Source: Helicostylum pulchrum
Lineage: Eukaryota > Mucoromycota > Mucoromycetes > Mucorales > Mucoraceae
Direction of reading: 5' to 3'
Assembly (NCBI GenBank): GCA_025677825.1
Contig: JAIXMO010000058.1
Coordinates: 1-64,000 of the forward strand
Length of the DNA: 64,000 nt
Positions 22,951 to 35,238 of this stretch are shown here, one piece after another. The notes below the pieces were generated by a model. It was not told the DNA's origin and searched no databases. It saw nothing but the letters and a program-made list of their open reading frames with translations. The translations under genes were made by a program, and so were the position numbers. Position 1 is the stretch's first letter. Every line of letters starts with the position of its first letter.

Positions 22951-24107
22951 CTTGTTTATCCTTTTTTCTCTTTTTACATAAACGTCTACTACTGTTAATA
23001 CAGTGCAAAAAAAATGCTTTCCTATAAAACGTCTTGTTCTCATTTTTAATTTAGGTACATGTCTCTTATACAAACATGCAAAAAAAAAAAAAAAAGAAAA
23101 AAAAGAGAAAAGAGACGTTTATCAAATGACTCTAAATTAAAAAAGCAACCAAAAAAAGCTTGAATCAGGCACAAACAACTGACCACACCATGTGTGTCTT
23201 ATTAAACTTTTTGTGTCCTAAAACTCGTAAAATTGAAAACGTGAAATCAGGAACCGTTATTGATATAATAATGACAGTGCCACTTCTGGGAAGAATATGA
23301 TAGTATTGTATGAATCCCCCTTTTTTTTTACACACAGTGTACTTTATGTGAAACGAAGTGCAAAATCTAAAAAAAGTTTATCTACAAAAGAAAACACGAT
23401 CAAGGGGGGAGGGTAGTCTCTTTTTTACTTTAAAAATGTCTTATTTTAACCTTTATTTATTAAAAAAGTGAGTGGGAAATTAAAAATAAAACCTAGAATC
23501 GCAGTTTTAGAAACTTTGTAACAAAGTTCAGATATTTAGCACAGCGTTAACTAAAAGAAGGATATTATTTACATTCAGCATGATGCACTTATGAACAGTT
23601 AGCTTAAAACGCGCTATAATCGATTTCTAGACCGATAATCAAATTGTATATAGATAACAGTTTTATTGTAAATGTCACTTTTTTTTTTCGTTCTCTCCAG
23701 GGACTAGGAAAAATAATGTTGCTGCATTCGCCAACATTGTTATAAATCTTTTGTACGAGGGGTACCACAGTAAAATTTTAGATATCAAGGGTAATGGAAC
23801 GGCTAAAAGTAAAACAGTTCTTTTAACTCTCCAAATTAAGAAAAGCCATCTGTAATAAGCTTTTTTTTTTTTTTTTTTGCTCCAGCAGAATTTTTCGCAC
23901 GCCCAACCATAATTTTTGATAGATACTAGGCACTTTGATGCGTTTTTATTGGCTGCAGCTGACAAATGCTGAAATGTACAATTTGAATTCCTTTAGTAAC
24001 TATTGGTGTATTTCCTCCCCCTTTTTGACATTTAGGTATATAAACCCAACTTTTTATCATATTTTCTCTTTTTTTTCTTTCTTTTTTTTTCTTACTTGTA
24101 AAAAAAA
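22951..24107. other. Intergenic region upstream of the aminotransferase
   Basis: About 1.1 kb of A+T-rich DNA with A, T and C homopolymers. No supported gene was found. The last 80 bases hold a TATA-like GGTATATAAACCC, listed separately, and a pyrimidine-rich tract. Confidence 0.6.
24035..24047 (+). promoter_or_regulatory. TATA-like element upstream of the aminotransferase
   Basis: GGTATATAAACCC lies about 65 bases before the ATG and is followed by a T/C-rich tract. The position suits a core promoter. No transcription start data were available. Confidence 0.5.
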
Positions 24108-25569
24108 ATGTCTACTGTTTCAAAGCTCGCTCAATTTGGTAAGAAACATATCGCTAAGGGTATTGGAAGATCCACCGAACTCGTGATTGAAAGAGCAAAG
24201 GGAACTTATGTTTACTCTGTTGAGGGTAAAAAGTACCTTGACCTTACAACTGGTATTGGAGTCACCAACACCGGTAAGTGTGAATATATACACGCGTATA
24301 TGTATCAAAGATAACTTACAGTTATATTTTAGGTCACTGTCATCCTACTGTTGTAAAGGCCGTTCAAGACCAAGCTGCCAACTTGGCTCACGGTCAAGTC
24401 AATATCTTTTTCCAAAAGCCTATGCTTGATCTTATTGAAGGATTATTACCTAGAATGCCCTCTCCTAAGCTTGACACCTTTTTCTTCTGGAACTCTGGTT
24501 CTGAAGCAGTTGAAGCCGCTGTAAAGATTGCCCGTCATGCTACCAAGAAGCAAAACATTATCGTGTTCCAAGGTTCGTATCATGGTCGTACGTTTGGTAC
24601 CATGGCTTTGACTACGTCCAAGACCATTTATAGTGCTGGTTTCTCTCCTTTGATGCCTGGTGTTCATGTTACACCTTATCCTTATTTCCAACAATGGGCT
24701 GCTCATAAGGCCGATCCCGAGCAATTTGATGCTGATTGGGTTGGTGAAGAAGCCCTTCATCAACTTGAACTTTGTTTAAAGCAAAGATCTGATCCTAGAG
24801 ATACCGCTGCTATTTTAATTGAGCCCGTTCAAGGTGAAGGTGGTTATGTGGTTCCTCCCAAAAGTAAGTTACCATCATCTTTTTAAAAAAATAATAATAA
24901 TAGATAACGCGTTTAAACTAAACTGACGCAATCTCTCTTTTAGATTTCCTTGCTGGACTTAGAAAGATTTGTGACAAGCATAATATCTTGTTGATTTGTG
25001 ATGAAGTTCAATCTGGTTTTGGTCGTACAGGTAAAATGTTTGCAGTAGAGCATTTTAATGTTGTTCCCGATATTTTGGTAATGGCTAAGGGTATTGCATC
25101 TGGTTATCCCATTTCTGCCGTTGTATCTCGTAAAGAAATTATGGATACTCAACCTCCTGGATCCATGGGTGGTACTTATTCTGGTAACGCCATCTCTTGT
25201 GCAGCTGCCAATGCTACACTTCAAGTATTTGACGATGAAGATCTTTTAAAGAACTGTAATGTTCGTTCTGAACAATTCTTTAAGGGATTAAGAGAAAAGC
25301 TTCCTGCTCTTTTACCTGAAGGTGTTACTTGTGATATTCGTGGTAAGGGTTTAATGATCGGTATTGAATTTATGGGTGTACCTGCTGGCTTCGCTAATAG
25401 TATTGCCGCTGAGGCCTTCAAACTCGATACTATTATCTTGACTACTTCTATCTACGAAACTCTTCGTTTAATTCCTCCTCTTAACATTACCGAAGATGAA
25501 ACTAACCTTGCTCTTGAACGTGTTACTGCTAGTGTTGCAGCTGCTATTGAGAACCTTAAGAAAGCATAA
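24108..25569 (+). CDS. Class III aminotransferase, probable 4-aminobutyrate aminotransferase
   Basis: Exons 24108-24273, 24333-24863 and 24944-25569 encode about 440 residues. It is a PLP fold-type I class III aminotransferase with FWNSGSEAVEAAVKIAR (phosphate-binding), GSYHGRTFGTMALT and ILIEPVQGEGGY. LICDEVQSGFGRTGKMFA and VMAKGIASGYPISAV follow, the last with the PLP lysine. The ends ERAKGTYVYSVEGKKYLDLT and LRLIPPLNITEDE are typical of GabT/ornithine-type enzymes. It probably transfers the amino group of 4-aminobutyrate or a related omega-amino compound to 2-oxoglutarate. No transit peptide is visible, so it is likely cytosolic. Acetylornithine or other omega-amino substrates cannot be excluded. 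Confidence 0.8.
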
Positions 25570-26009
25570 AAATATATATAATATGTATGTATATTATTCC
25601 CTCCATCGCCTCTCTTTTTACATATTAAAATAAAATCACCTATTTTTTGATTGGTCTTATTTCATAATTTTAATGTGAATCAATTACCTTATTTAGTATG
25701 GTGAGAAAAAAATATCCGGATTTTTTTCCAGTCTCTGACTGAAATAAAAACTAAAACCAAAAAGCCAATAAAGCGCTTAAGTTTTTAATTTTGAAGCCCT
25801 TCGATTGCGTATGGTATGAATAGACGCGCTTCTTTAACTAATAATTCGTATTATAAAAAGACATATTTCTCTTTGCTATATTCTTTCATATATTGTTTTA
25901 ATTATTTCTTGTAAGTTGAGACACTAAGGCTCAAACTCATAGGCGTCTTTAATATAGTTATTAACTTGATTATATATTTAAATACAGAGTATCTATAATG
26001 AACAATAGT

Positions 26010-26760
26010 CAAAAAAAGTACATCCGTCGAGGCCAATAACGAAGGTGCTCAACGTATGGTTGATAACAGCTCAGCTATGCATCGCAGAAACAAGATGATT
26101 ATAGTGCAAGGTATGTCACATCGTCCTGTAAACTTGGTCAAGGCATACACCGCTAAACAGGAAGAATAGAAGGTGAGTTTTCTTTTAGTAGCAAGCTATC
26201 TTTAAATTATGATATTAACATATAAATCAAAGGCTTGGTGTAACGATCAAAATTTTGAAGATGGTCAAACAATATCTGATTCAAAATCAAGTTACTTTAG
26301 ATGGAGCATGTGTCTAAGCGTGGTCGTAAATGTTGAAAATTTCCAGACGGAAGTCCTATACAGCTTGGAACGGAATCTTACAACGCTTATGTTAAAGCTG
26401 TATCTGATCTGTGTAAGGCCCAAAAGGCTCTAGGTTGGAATCCCAATGGTGTAGCTAGAGATCCTTAAGTAGAAACTTTTTTGGATACTCTCGACAAGAA
26501 AAAAGGAAAAAACCAGAGGGTTTACTTCGTTGATCGTGGTAAAAACGGCCTTGATGATATATATACAAGAAAAGAACTTCAAGAAATAAGTGGATATTTC
26601 ATAACTGAAAAAAATGATTGTCGTGGCTCAAGAGATAGGCTCCGTTTTCTTCTTAGTCATGCTATGCTTTGCTGCAGTCAAAATGCTTTAGGGATGCAGT
26701 TTGCAAATTTATTTTTTCTCGAAGTTGGCCATATGGATCACTTAAACAATCAGTCTTCCC
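26010..26760 (+). pseudogene. Crypton/Ndc10-like (tyrosine recombinase-derived) remnant
   Basis: Pieces in several frames, with stops between them, read as one degraded protein. One piece (26020-26170) has SHRPVNLVKAYTAKQEE. Next come KAWCNDQNFEDGQTISDSK and LGTESYNAYVKAVSDLCKAQ. The last piece has FVDRGKNGLDDIYTRKELQE and RDRLRFLLSHAML. The order (DRG...Y...EL, then RxRLxFLLxHxML) resembles the Ndc10/CBF3 DNA-binding domain shared with fungal Crypton-type elements. That is recognition from memory over about 150 residues. Whatever the family, the frame breaks mark it as dead. It sits directly upstream of the second TnpB-like copy, in an area of accumulated element debris. Confidence 0.45.
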
Positions 26761-26994
26761 TATAATCCAAGAATGAAAACAGAAGATTGCCAACGAAAAC
26801 TAGCACATAGACGTATTTTCTCTTAAATTTAATAAAAAAAATATACATATACATTCCCTTTTATTTTTCATCACTAAATAATGCAAAAAAGCATTTTTTT
26901 AAATCTAAAAAAGTAATTAACTTCAACTGAAATTTAAAGACATTTGGAACTGTGACGGGTCTTGGTAGGAAATAATATCTTCACAGTACTCTGG

Positions 26995-27398
26995 ACAAGG
27001 AAATGATCCACGGGTAAAAAGGTGTACTTTGGAGAACGGAAGCGTGGCTCGATTAAAACAGACATGTCTATAGCAGCAAATAATCGAGAAGGGCGCTATT
27101 AGTGACACTGAAATAAACAATAGCCTAGCTAGTGGATCTGTGGAGAGTTACATCAGGTACAACAAAAAGAAAATTATAACCTTTTGGACCGACATAGTTG
27201 AAAACCATTTTGATGGAATCTTGTCGCAATTACAGCAAGAAAATGTTACCGCATCTGAGGGCAGTTCTCGCGCTAAACCGGAAAACACTGCTGAAAAAGT
27301 GGTCAATATGGATACTTCCAGAACTTGCTCTGTTCAATTGTCAACTATATTCAGAGAAGATTTGCCTGAAGACATTTCGCAGTATTTCAAAAGACACT
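26995..27398 (+). pseudogene. Unrecognised coding remnant in the element-rich area
   Basis: A mostly open frame with one internal stop. Readable parts include GQGNDPRVKRCTLENGSVAR and SSRAKPENTAEKVVNMD. The family is not recognised. It lies between the Crypton-like remnant and the second TnpB-like copy and could belong to either or to neither. Confidence 0.25.
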
Positions 27399-27505
27399 GA
27401 AGGGTTCTTTACGGAACACCACTAACTACTTCACAGGCTTCTCTATTCGCTTATACAAGGTTTTCCTTCTTCTCCAACAAAACACTTTTGAAATAACCAG
27501 TTCAA

Positions 27506-28032
27506 ATGTTATTAGTCTTGGTGCTGCCCAAGCAAAGAAGAAGGTCGGAATTATCACGCCAACGTGCAAAAGATCACCTATGTTCGGAGGAGCATAAATT
27601 CGTTGGAAACAAGTCGAAGTTAATCATGTTTATTGGAGATCGCGGCAATGGAGTTGGTAGTAGCATTAAAGGATATATCAAATATGGTGGTAAATGGAAA
27701 CCTGCTATACACAGTCGCTACACTTCCGTTTGTATCACAAACGAACATCATACGTCACAAACATGTTTGTTCTGCTACGGAAAATTAAACCATCCATTAA
27801 AAACGGTCGTATCAAAAAATGGCAAAGTATCTCCATTAAAGGGACGTTTGTTTGCAACAACAAAAAATGCCTGCTTCAAAAATTATCTGCTAGGGATGCA
27901 GCTAGTTTAATCCTTGACATCGCTTTCCCTTCTTTCGATCCATACACCAGTCAATCTAAAACTGAAAGATTTAAAAACATTGTCGTTGCTTTCCTTAAAC
28001 GAAACGCTTCTAGGCCCGCTTTCCCAAAGTAA
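27506..28032 (+). pseudogene. Second TnpB-like copy, C-terminal part, frameshifted
   Basis: Two overlapping frames join near 27835-27850 into a protein homologous to the end of the gene at the left edge. Matching landmarks are IMFIGDRGN (cf. IMLTGGRGY), YIKYGGKWKPAIHSRYTSV (cf. HLRYGGVWKPRLHSLYTSV) and NEHHTSQTCLFC (cf. NENLTSQTCVFC). GTFVCNNKKC, SARDAASLI and the final FLKRNASRPAF (cf. FLNRTASRPAI) complete the set. The Glu, the zinc-ribbon cysteines and the last Asp are all present. The first catalytic Asp and the N-terminus are missing or too diverged to see. With one frameshift and no N-terminal half, this copy is broken. Confidence 0.75.
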
Positions 28033-28196
28033 TACTTCTTAGGAAGATAATGATAACTTTTCTTTTCTTTTCTTTTTGACGATACTAACTTTTTAATTAC
28101 TCTTTCCTCTTCAACAATAATTAATTTGAACATCCGAATGTAATTATTACTCATACATTTCCTTTGAAACTAATATTCTATCGTGTCTCAAATAGT

Positions 28197-28221
28197 TGAT
28201 TTACCCTCACAGTATTAATCA
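28197..28221 (+). repeat. Hairpin with CCTCACA loop behind the second TnpB-like copy
   Basis: The stem 28197-28204 pairs with 28212-28214 and 28217-28221, with a 2-nt bulge. The loop is CCTCACA. Bases 28202-28220 equal 1910-1928 at 18 of 19 positions, 165 nt after the stop. Surrounding DNA is not similar between the two loci. Confidence 0.6.
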
Positions 28222-28944
28222 GAAGAAAATAAAATAAACAAAAAACATAAAAAAAAGTTGTTTTATATAGTTTATGTATCAGTGATTTTTTCATGTTTTT
28301 TTTGCTTTAAAGGCATTAAAACTCAATTAGCCTTTGTGTAATGTTCGGGTTGATCTTATACGATCGAAAAAAAAAAGGTTATTGTTATGTTTTCTCTTGC
28401 AAGTTAATGGGGGTTTTTTTAAACTGCATTAAATAATAATAAAAAGTAGAATATCACTGTAAAACGACGATAAAAAAATATTTGCATAAAAATGTACAAG
28501 CATCAGAAAGAAAGCTGTAAACACCCCTACCTTTTTTTTATATCATTTTTCTAAAATCGAAAATAAATATCATACTTTAAAAGGCTAGCATGTATTTCAC
28601 ACATGTATTCCCTTTATAAACCATTTTAATGAGCAAATTCGTCATTCGATCCCAATACGTCATGAAATTCTGCTAGACTGTATTTTTCTAGTCCCCATTA
28701 AGTTTTTTTTTTTATATATTTTTCTCTTTTTTTTTTTTTTTTTCTCTCTCTTCTTACTTTCCTTAATGTATTGATCTTTAATAGGTTCAATTCTCTTGAA
28801 TCTTCTACACTAAAACAAATCACTCACTCTCTCTCTCTTCATTCTCTTTTTTTATTACTACACATTAGAAACTGGCTTCTTTTTTTTTCCTTTCTTTTTA
28901 AAATTCATTAAACAATTTGGTGTACAACATTACTAGATTCGACA
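28222..28944. other. Intergenic region upstream of the histidine kinase
   Basis: About 0.7 kb of A+T-rich DNA. The last 250 bases are strongly pyrimidine-rich (long T runs, TCTCTCTCTC near 28830), which is probably the promoter and 5' leader of the kinase gene. No other gene was seen. Confidence 0.6.
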
Positions 28945-31900
28945 ATGACAAGGTAAGCAACTTTTTTTTTTTCAGTAAAAAAATAAATGTTAAATTTATT
29001 TTTTATAAAACAGTGATACATCAAGTTCAGCTACCTCACAATATCATGCTCAGTTATATTCTGGACAAAAACAGTTACAGAAACGACACCAACAACAATT
29101 AGAACAACAAACATTAACACCAAATACGATTACAAATAAACCTACTCAACTAAATTATAAACCACTTTCATTTGATGCTCCCAATTTATATCAAACTTCT
29201 TTACAATTAACTACCGAAATTGATATTCATGCTTGGTGGGTATCTCTTGTCAAAATATTCTCTGGTAATTTTATAATACATATTAATGTGTAACCCAAAA
29301 AACTAATAATTTTATAGAGTCTTCATTTCATGCCACTAGAATTACACTAAGTATTCCGCAGGATTCAAATGACCCCTTTAATGGGCCTTGGGGATTAAAA
29401 GCAGTTTATAACAAGACTGGATCGATCAGTCAAGACTCTGATATGATCAGTATTGATTCAAGTGCAACTGAGGATTATAAAGAGGAATATGAAAAGGAAG
29501 ATGAAATTAATTCCGATTATTTTTTACATGATCATAGTGTACATGAAACTTTTCCTCGTCATGTACCTTGGTGCTTTGATAGAATTCAACCATTTGAATC
29601 TGAACCCGAACCACTCATTAATAATCCAAGTGTAAACAGAATATTAAAGAGATGTTCGCCTGTTGTTCTTTCAAGAGAATACCGTAGAAAGTCTTCAACA
29701 AAGAGATCATTTGGAAGTGAAGATCTTGGATTGGAAATATTTAAAAGAGCTTTAATAGATCAGACAAACGAAAAAGCACGTAAATCAAATTGGACTTTAC
29801 CTATTATTACTACACCTTGTCTATCAAAAGATGAAGCAGGCGAGATATTAGTAGATGGCTCTTCATTAATGTTAATTGAAGAAGAAGAAGAAAAAAACCG
29901 TAATTCAAGTAAACATAATAATGATTCCATTCTAGTAAATAATACTCCAGGAGGTTCAAATGCTAGTGTCACTACTGCTACTCCCGGAAGTAGTTTCTTG
30001 CAAGATTACGATGAATATGAACAGCAACAGCCTTCTCCCTGGTCTCAATCACCTGCTCCTTCACCTGCTGTCATGGACCCAGAAATCAACCCATTCTTTC
30101 AATCCCCTCCAGATATTGATGACGAAGCTTTTAATCCAGTTTCACCTGAAACGTATGATAGTACTTCCGTACCTTTTCCTCCTCCCATATCAAATGTACA
30201 TTCAATCGTTCATGTACCTTTATTCAATCCTTCAAGTTCTATAGAACATTCACCTACTACTCAAAAGTCTCAACAACAGCAACAACAGCAACAGCCTCAA
30301 CAACAGCAAAATCAATATCAACATCAACATCAACAACAACATCATCATCATCTATTTTCTACGCATACCAATAGTCCACTTACCAATCAATCATCATCAA
30401 ATAATAAACCACAACAACAACCAACTCAAAATTATCCTATACCAATCGCTATTTTATCTTTTTTAGCTCCCATTGTACCTTATCCGCCTGTATTGTTATC
30501 AAGTATAGCCTCGCTCTCTCCTTTTATCGCTGCTAGTTTTATAAACGCTATCGAAAATGCTCATATAAAAAAACAAGGTCAATTTTATAATAACCGTAGA
30601 AAACCCAATAACCAAAATAGTAATAATAACGAAAACAATAGACCGAAAAACTTTAAAAGAAGATCATCAAAGTTAAAAAAGAAGCATGATTCCGATCAAG
30701 AAGAAGAAAAAGTAATGGATTCAGGTAACGAGGAAGATGAACGACTATCAGCAAATGATGAAGAAGAAAATTATTTAAATCAATTACACGATTCAACTAA
30801 TACTACACCAAAAGCTGTATCTGAAAAGAGACCTGATCATTTAGGTAGCATGTCAAATTTTACTAGAAGTTCATTAGAGACAGTAACAGAAAGTTTGATT
30901 CATCCTCAACAGCAACGCTATTCAAATACTGACCTCTCTTCACTTTCTTCATTTGATTCTTCATTCTCTTCTACTCCTGCAGACTTGTTGCATGCAGCTA
31001 CAGTAAACCAAACAGATGACATAACTTTGCTTTCAAACAATGTACGAAAACGATCTTCTCAAACTTCGAGCGTTTCTTCGTCTTCTTCAAAAGAGCAACG
31101 TAAATTATCTCAATCAAGGCCTTCATATCAATCGCTTTCTCCTTCTTCCGTAGCAGTAATGGAAGGTTGGGGTGCTGTTTCGCCCACTACTGGTTTACCA
31201 ATTTCGGCTTCTATTCCTCCACATACTATGTGTAGTGACCGCAAATGTGTCAAACATGCCAATGTCGGTACAGATACTGAACAGGAAACCGAAGATGAGT
31301 GTGAAACCAATGAAGATACAAACGAACCAATTGAGCCTGTTCCTCCTTGTCATTTAAAGCGCCCCGTCTTTCGATCAAAGCGAAAGAATGTTAGAAAATC
31401 AAGGTATAAAAGATCAAGCAGTGGCGGTAGTACCAAGTTTCCAACAAGAAAAGTTTATGATGATGATGGGTTTCATTATCACCGTCAACCAAAGCAGCAT
31501 AATCAACATCGCACTGGTGTAGATAGGTTTTTAGTTGCACCAAAATCAAGTTTGTTACGATTGATTATTGATGGTATTCCTATTCATGTATTGTGAGTTT
31601 GATTTAAATACATTTTTATTTATTTATTTTTTTAAAAAAAAAGAGATAATTAATTTATACATGTGTAGTACTTGCTCAACTGCAACTGGACAACTTACTT
31701 GGGTTAATAATCGTACATTACAATATACCGGAAAATCCTTAAAAGATCATTTGGGACCCAAATGGTTATCACATATGCACCCCGATGACAGAGAGAAATG
31801 TAAAAGTGCATGGGACGATGCTTATAAACATGGAAACGGATTTGCGGGCGAGTATAGGATAAAAAGATTTGATGGCATTTATCGATGTTTCTTATGGAGA

Positions 31901-34900
31901 ATAGTACCCTTACGAGACTTAAAAGGAAGAATTATCCATTGGTTTGGAACTTGGTAAAAAAAAAGAGACGAATTCTTTTAAATACAAACAAAAACAAAAA
32001 AAAAACTAACAAAAAGCTTTCAATATAGTACCGATGTTCATGATCAGCATGTGGCAAAAGAAAGTAATTTACGTCAAGTGGAAACCGAAAGCAATGAAAG
32101 AAAGTATAGATTACTAGCCGAAGCCATTCCACAAATTGTATTTACATTTTCACCAGGTGCCGGTTTAACCTACACTAACGGTAAATGGAGTAGTTACTCT
32201 GGAAAATCATTTAATCAAACACGAGGACTCGGATTTATGTCTTGTGTACATCCTGAAGACAGATCCAAACTTCAGCTACCTGATTTTCCTCCGTTTTTAG
32301 ATAAAGCAGGTATCTCTTGGCAAAGTGAGGTTAGATTACTAAGTGTAGAGGATGAGTACAAGTGGTTCTTGGTAAAGTGTGTGTCTGTAGACGAATTGGA
32401 TACGGGGGAAGTAAGGTGGTTTGGTACTTGTACCGATATTAATGATCACAAGTTGCTGGAGAAAAAATTGAAGGAAGCTCATGACGCTGCGCAGAAATCT
32501 ACTGAAAGTAAAACTCGTTTCTTGTCAAATATGTCGCACGAGATTAGAACCCCATTAATCGGTATCACAGGTATGCTCAATTTCTTGTTAGATACAGAAT
32601 TGACGGCCGAACAAATGGATTACGTTCACACCATTCAACAATCAGCCGAGTCTTTGTTGGTTGTCATTAATGATATCTTGGATCTAAGTAAAGTGGAAGC
32701 TGGAATGATGAAATTGGCTTGGGAACCATTTAGTCTGGTGGCAATGATTGAAGATGCGAATGAGTTGTTGTCTACTTTGGCTATTCAAAAGGATTTAGAA
32801 CTTAGTTTTTGGGTAGATGATGATGTACCTGATGTAGTTGTAGGTGACCGTGTAAGGTTACGTCAAGTATTATTAAACTTAATTGGTGTAAGTTTTTTTT
32901 TTACATGTATATATTTTGTTTCCAAACTTATAACCCCCTTTTTTTTAAAAATGTGTAGAATGCAATTAAATTTACAGCAGAAGGTGAAGTATTCACCAAA
33001 TGTACAGTTCAACAACGTGACCCAGACGAATCAGAATTAACCTTGCTATTTGAAGTTGTCGATACTGGATCTGGATTTGACGCAATGGAAGAAGCCGTTA
33101 TGTTCAAACCCTTCTCACAAGTAGATAGTTCCAGCACACGTAAACATGGTGGTAGTGGGTTAGGTCTCGTTATCTCTCGTCAATTAATTGAGCTTCACGG
33201 TGGCACCATGAAATGTAAAAGTGAAAAGGGTGTTGGATCCACATTTTATTTTACTGTGAAATTTAGTATCCCCACTTCAACCACGAAGCCTTTACCTCAA
33301 ACACCTCAAAACGATTCAAATAACGACCCGTTCTTTAGATCCAATGGTTACGGTAATAATAATACCGCTCAGGCAATTATTGAAAATCAAATGGATGCTT
33401 CTCCTTTACCGTTTGTAAATACCAATAATCAACAAAGATTTATACCCGCGACGGCTATGGGAACTGAAAAACAAAGTACCCCCAATGATTCTTCGCCAGC
33501 CGAACTGTTACAGGATGTCTTGATGACTAAAGCCGCGTCCATGCAGTTGAAACCTCCGCCAGTTCGAAAAGTGAATTCTTCCATGGCAGTTGTCGCTGCT
33601 GCCACGTCGGCGGCTACAACGTTAGGTAATGAAGCTATCTTAACTACTTTATTAACACCCCAACAACAGCAACAACAACGTCAACAGCATCAACAACAGC
33701 AACAACAGCAGCTACAGCAGCAACAAAAACAAATGACTACATTGAATCCTTCGGTTTTAATTGAAAAAGCACTTGGAGATAATACAAATATTATGTCACG
33801 ATCAAGCAGCACCAAAAGTACGGAACCTCGTATTCCAACCATTGGCACCGGCCCTGGCCTATCTGGATTTTCTCATGGGTCAGTCATATTACCACCCAGA
33901 ACACCTACCAGAACATCGCCTCTAAGAGCATTAATTGTATCTCAATGGACCCATTCTCGAGAATCTATGGAAAAACATGTAAAGTCCATCTTGGGATCTT
34001 TAGTTGGTAGTAATACAGGTGGTGAATGCAGTAAAATCATCTCTTCCGATACGTCTACATTGGCTCCTACACATTATCAAATCGATACCTTGACTAATCA
34101 AATCGAAGCAACTGAATGTTTAACAGATCCGTGTACACCTCCTTATGACTATATTATGATCAATTTACCATCGGAACAGCAGATCTTGTCTTTAACGAGA
34201 GCTATTTGTGGATCGATGCAGCAGCAGAAGGCGTCCGTGTTGGTGGTAACTACTCCTATGCAAAGGTCGTTAATTACAGAAAGTGCAAAGGGCAGAGAAG
34301 ATCAAGTCATTCCTAATACATGCGGCTTTGTGTTTAAGCCGTTAAAAAGAACAAAGTTGAGGTGGTATTTTGGTGTACGACAACAACAAGACATTAAAGT
34401 AAATAGTAATGGGTCCATTGCACAAGGAACTAGTGCTGTGTCTACGCCTGATACACCTTATAGAAGAGCTGCGACGCAAAAGGAAGTGTTTAAGAGAATG
34501 AAGGCTGATGTTGGTGGAAAAGGATTTAAAGTTTTACTTGTTGAAGGTTTTTTAATGTTTTAGAAAAGAAAAAAAGTTGTTTGACTAAAATTATATTCAT
34601 ATAGATAATTTGGTAAACCAAAAGGTACTTACAAGGTATTTATCAAGAGTCGGGCTAGACGTTGATGTGGCTGCACATGGTGGTGAATGTTTAGATATGT
34701 TCTTGAACAAACCCAAAGATTATTATTGTTTGATTTTATGTGATTTATTTATGCCTGTCAAAGGTAAAAAAAAAAAAATCTTTGTACGTATTAGTGTAAC
34801 TAAATCTGATTTGTTTAGACGGGTACGAAACTACACGTGAAATTCGGGAATGGGAAAAGGAAAATTTAGGACCTACTGAACGCCCTAAACCGATTGTTGC

Positions 34901-35024
34901 GTTATCGGCTAATGTAATGAGTGACGTAGCCAACAAGTGTTTAGAGTGTGGGTTTTCAACTTATATCTCGAAACCGGTTAATTTCTCGATACTGAGTGAT
35001 GTTATTCGTGGTTATTTGCTTTAA
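28945..35024 (+). CDS. PAS-domain hybrid histidine kinase with pseudo-receiver and receiver
   Basis: Eight exons: 28945-28952 (8 nt), 29014-29264, 29318-31592, 31669-31953, 32029-32887, 32959-34546, 34605-34763 and 34819-35024, about 1876 residues. The first 840 residues are largely disordered, with Gln and His runs. Two PAS domains follow (WVNNRTLQYTGKSL, then YTNGKWSSYSGKSF). The HisKA H-box is FLSNMSHEIRTPL (His near 1110). The ATPase has N-box NLIGNAIKFT and G-boxes DTGSGF and GGSGLGLVISRQL. After a Gln-rich linker comes a degenerate receiver, then a true receiver with LILCDLFMPV (Asp near 1802) and SKPVNF. It should pass phosphate to a Ypd1-type carrier. The signal sensed by the PAS domains is unknown. 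The start is the only ATG that splices into frame. Confidence 0.87.
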
Positions 35025-35238
35025 AAAAAAAATAACATTTATCCGTAATAAAAAATCATTTTGTAAATAACTTTTTTTTGTGCATAAAAATACTATTGGC
35101 TTAATTTTTTTTTTCATCCCCGAAAAAAGCAAACTGTTTAAGGATGACAGGTTTTGAAGAATCCCATTATTCTCTTTTTCTCCTCTTTTTCTTAAAAAAA
35201 AGCACCTCCCCCAACTCTTTTTTTTATTTATATTTCCA

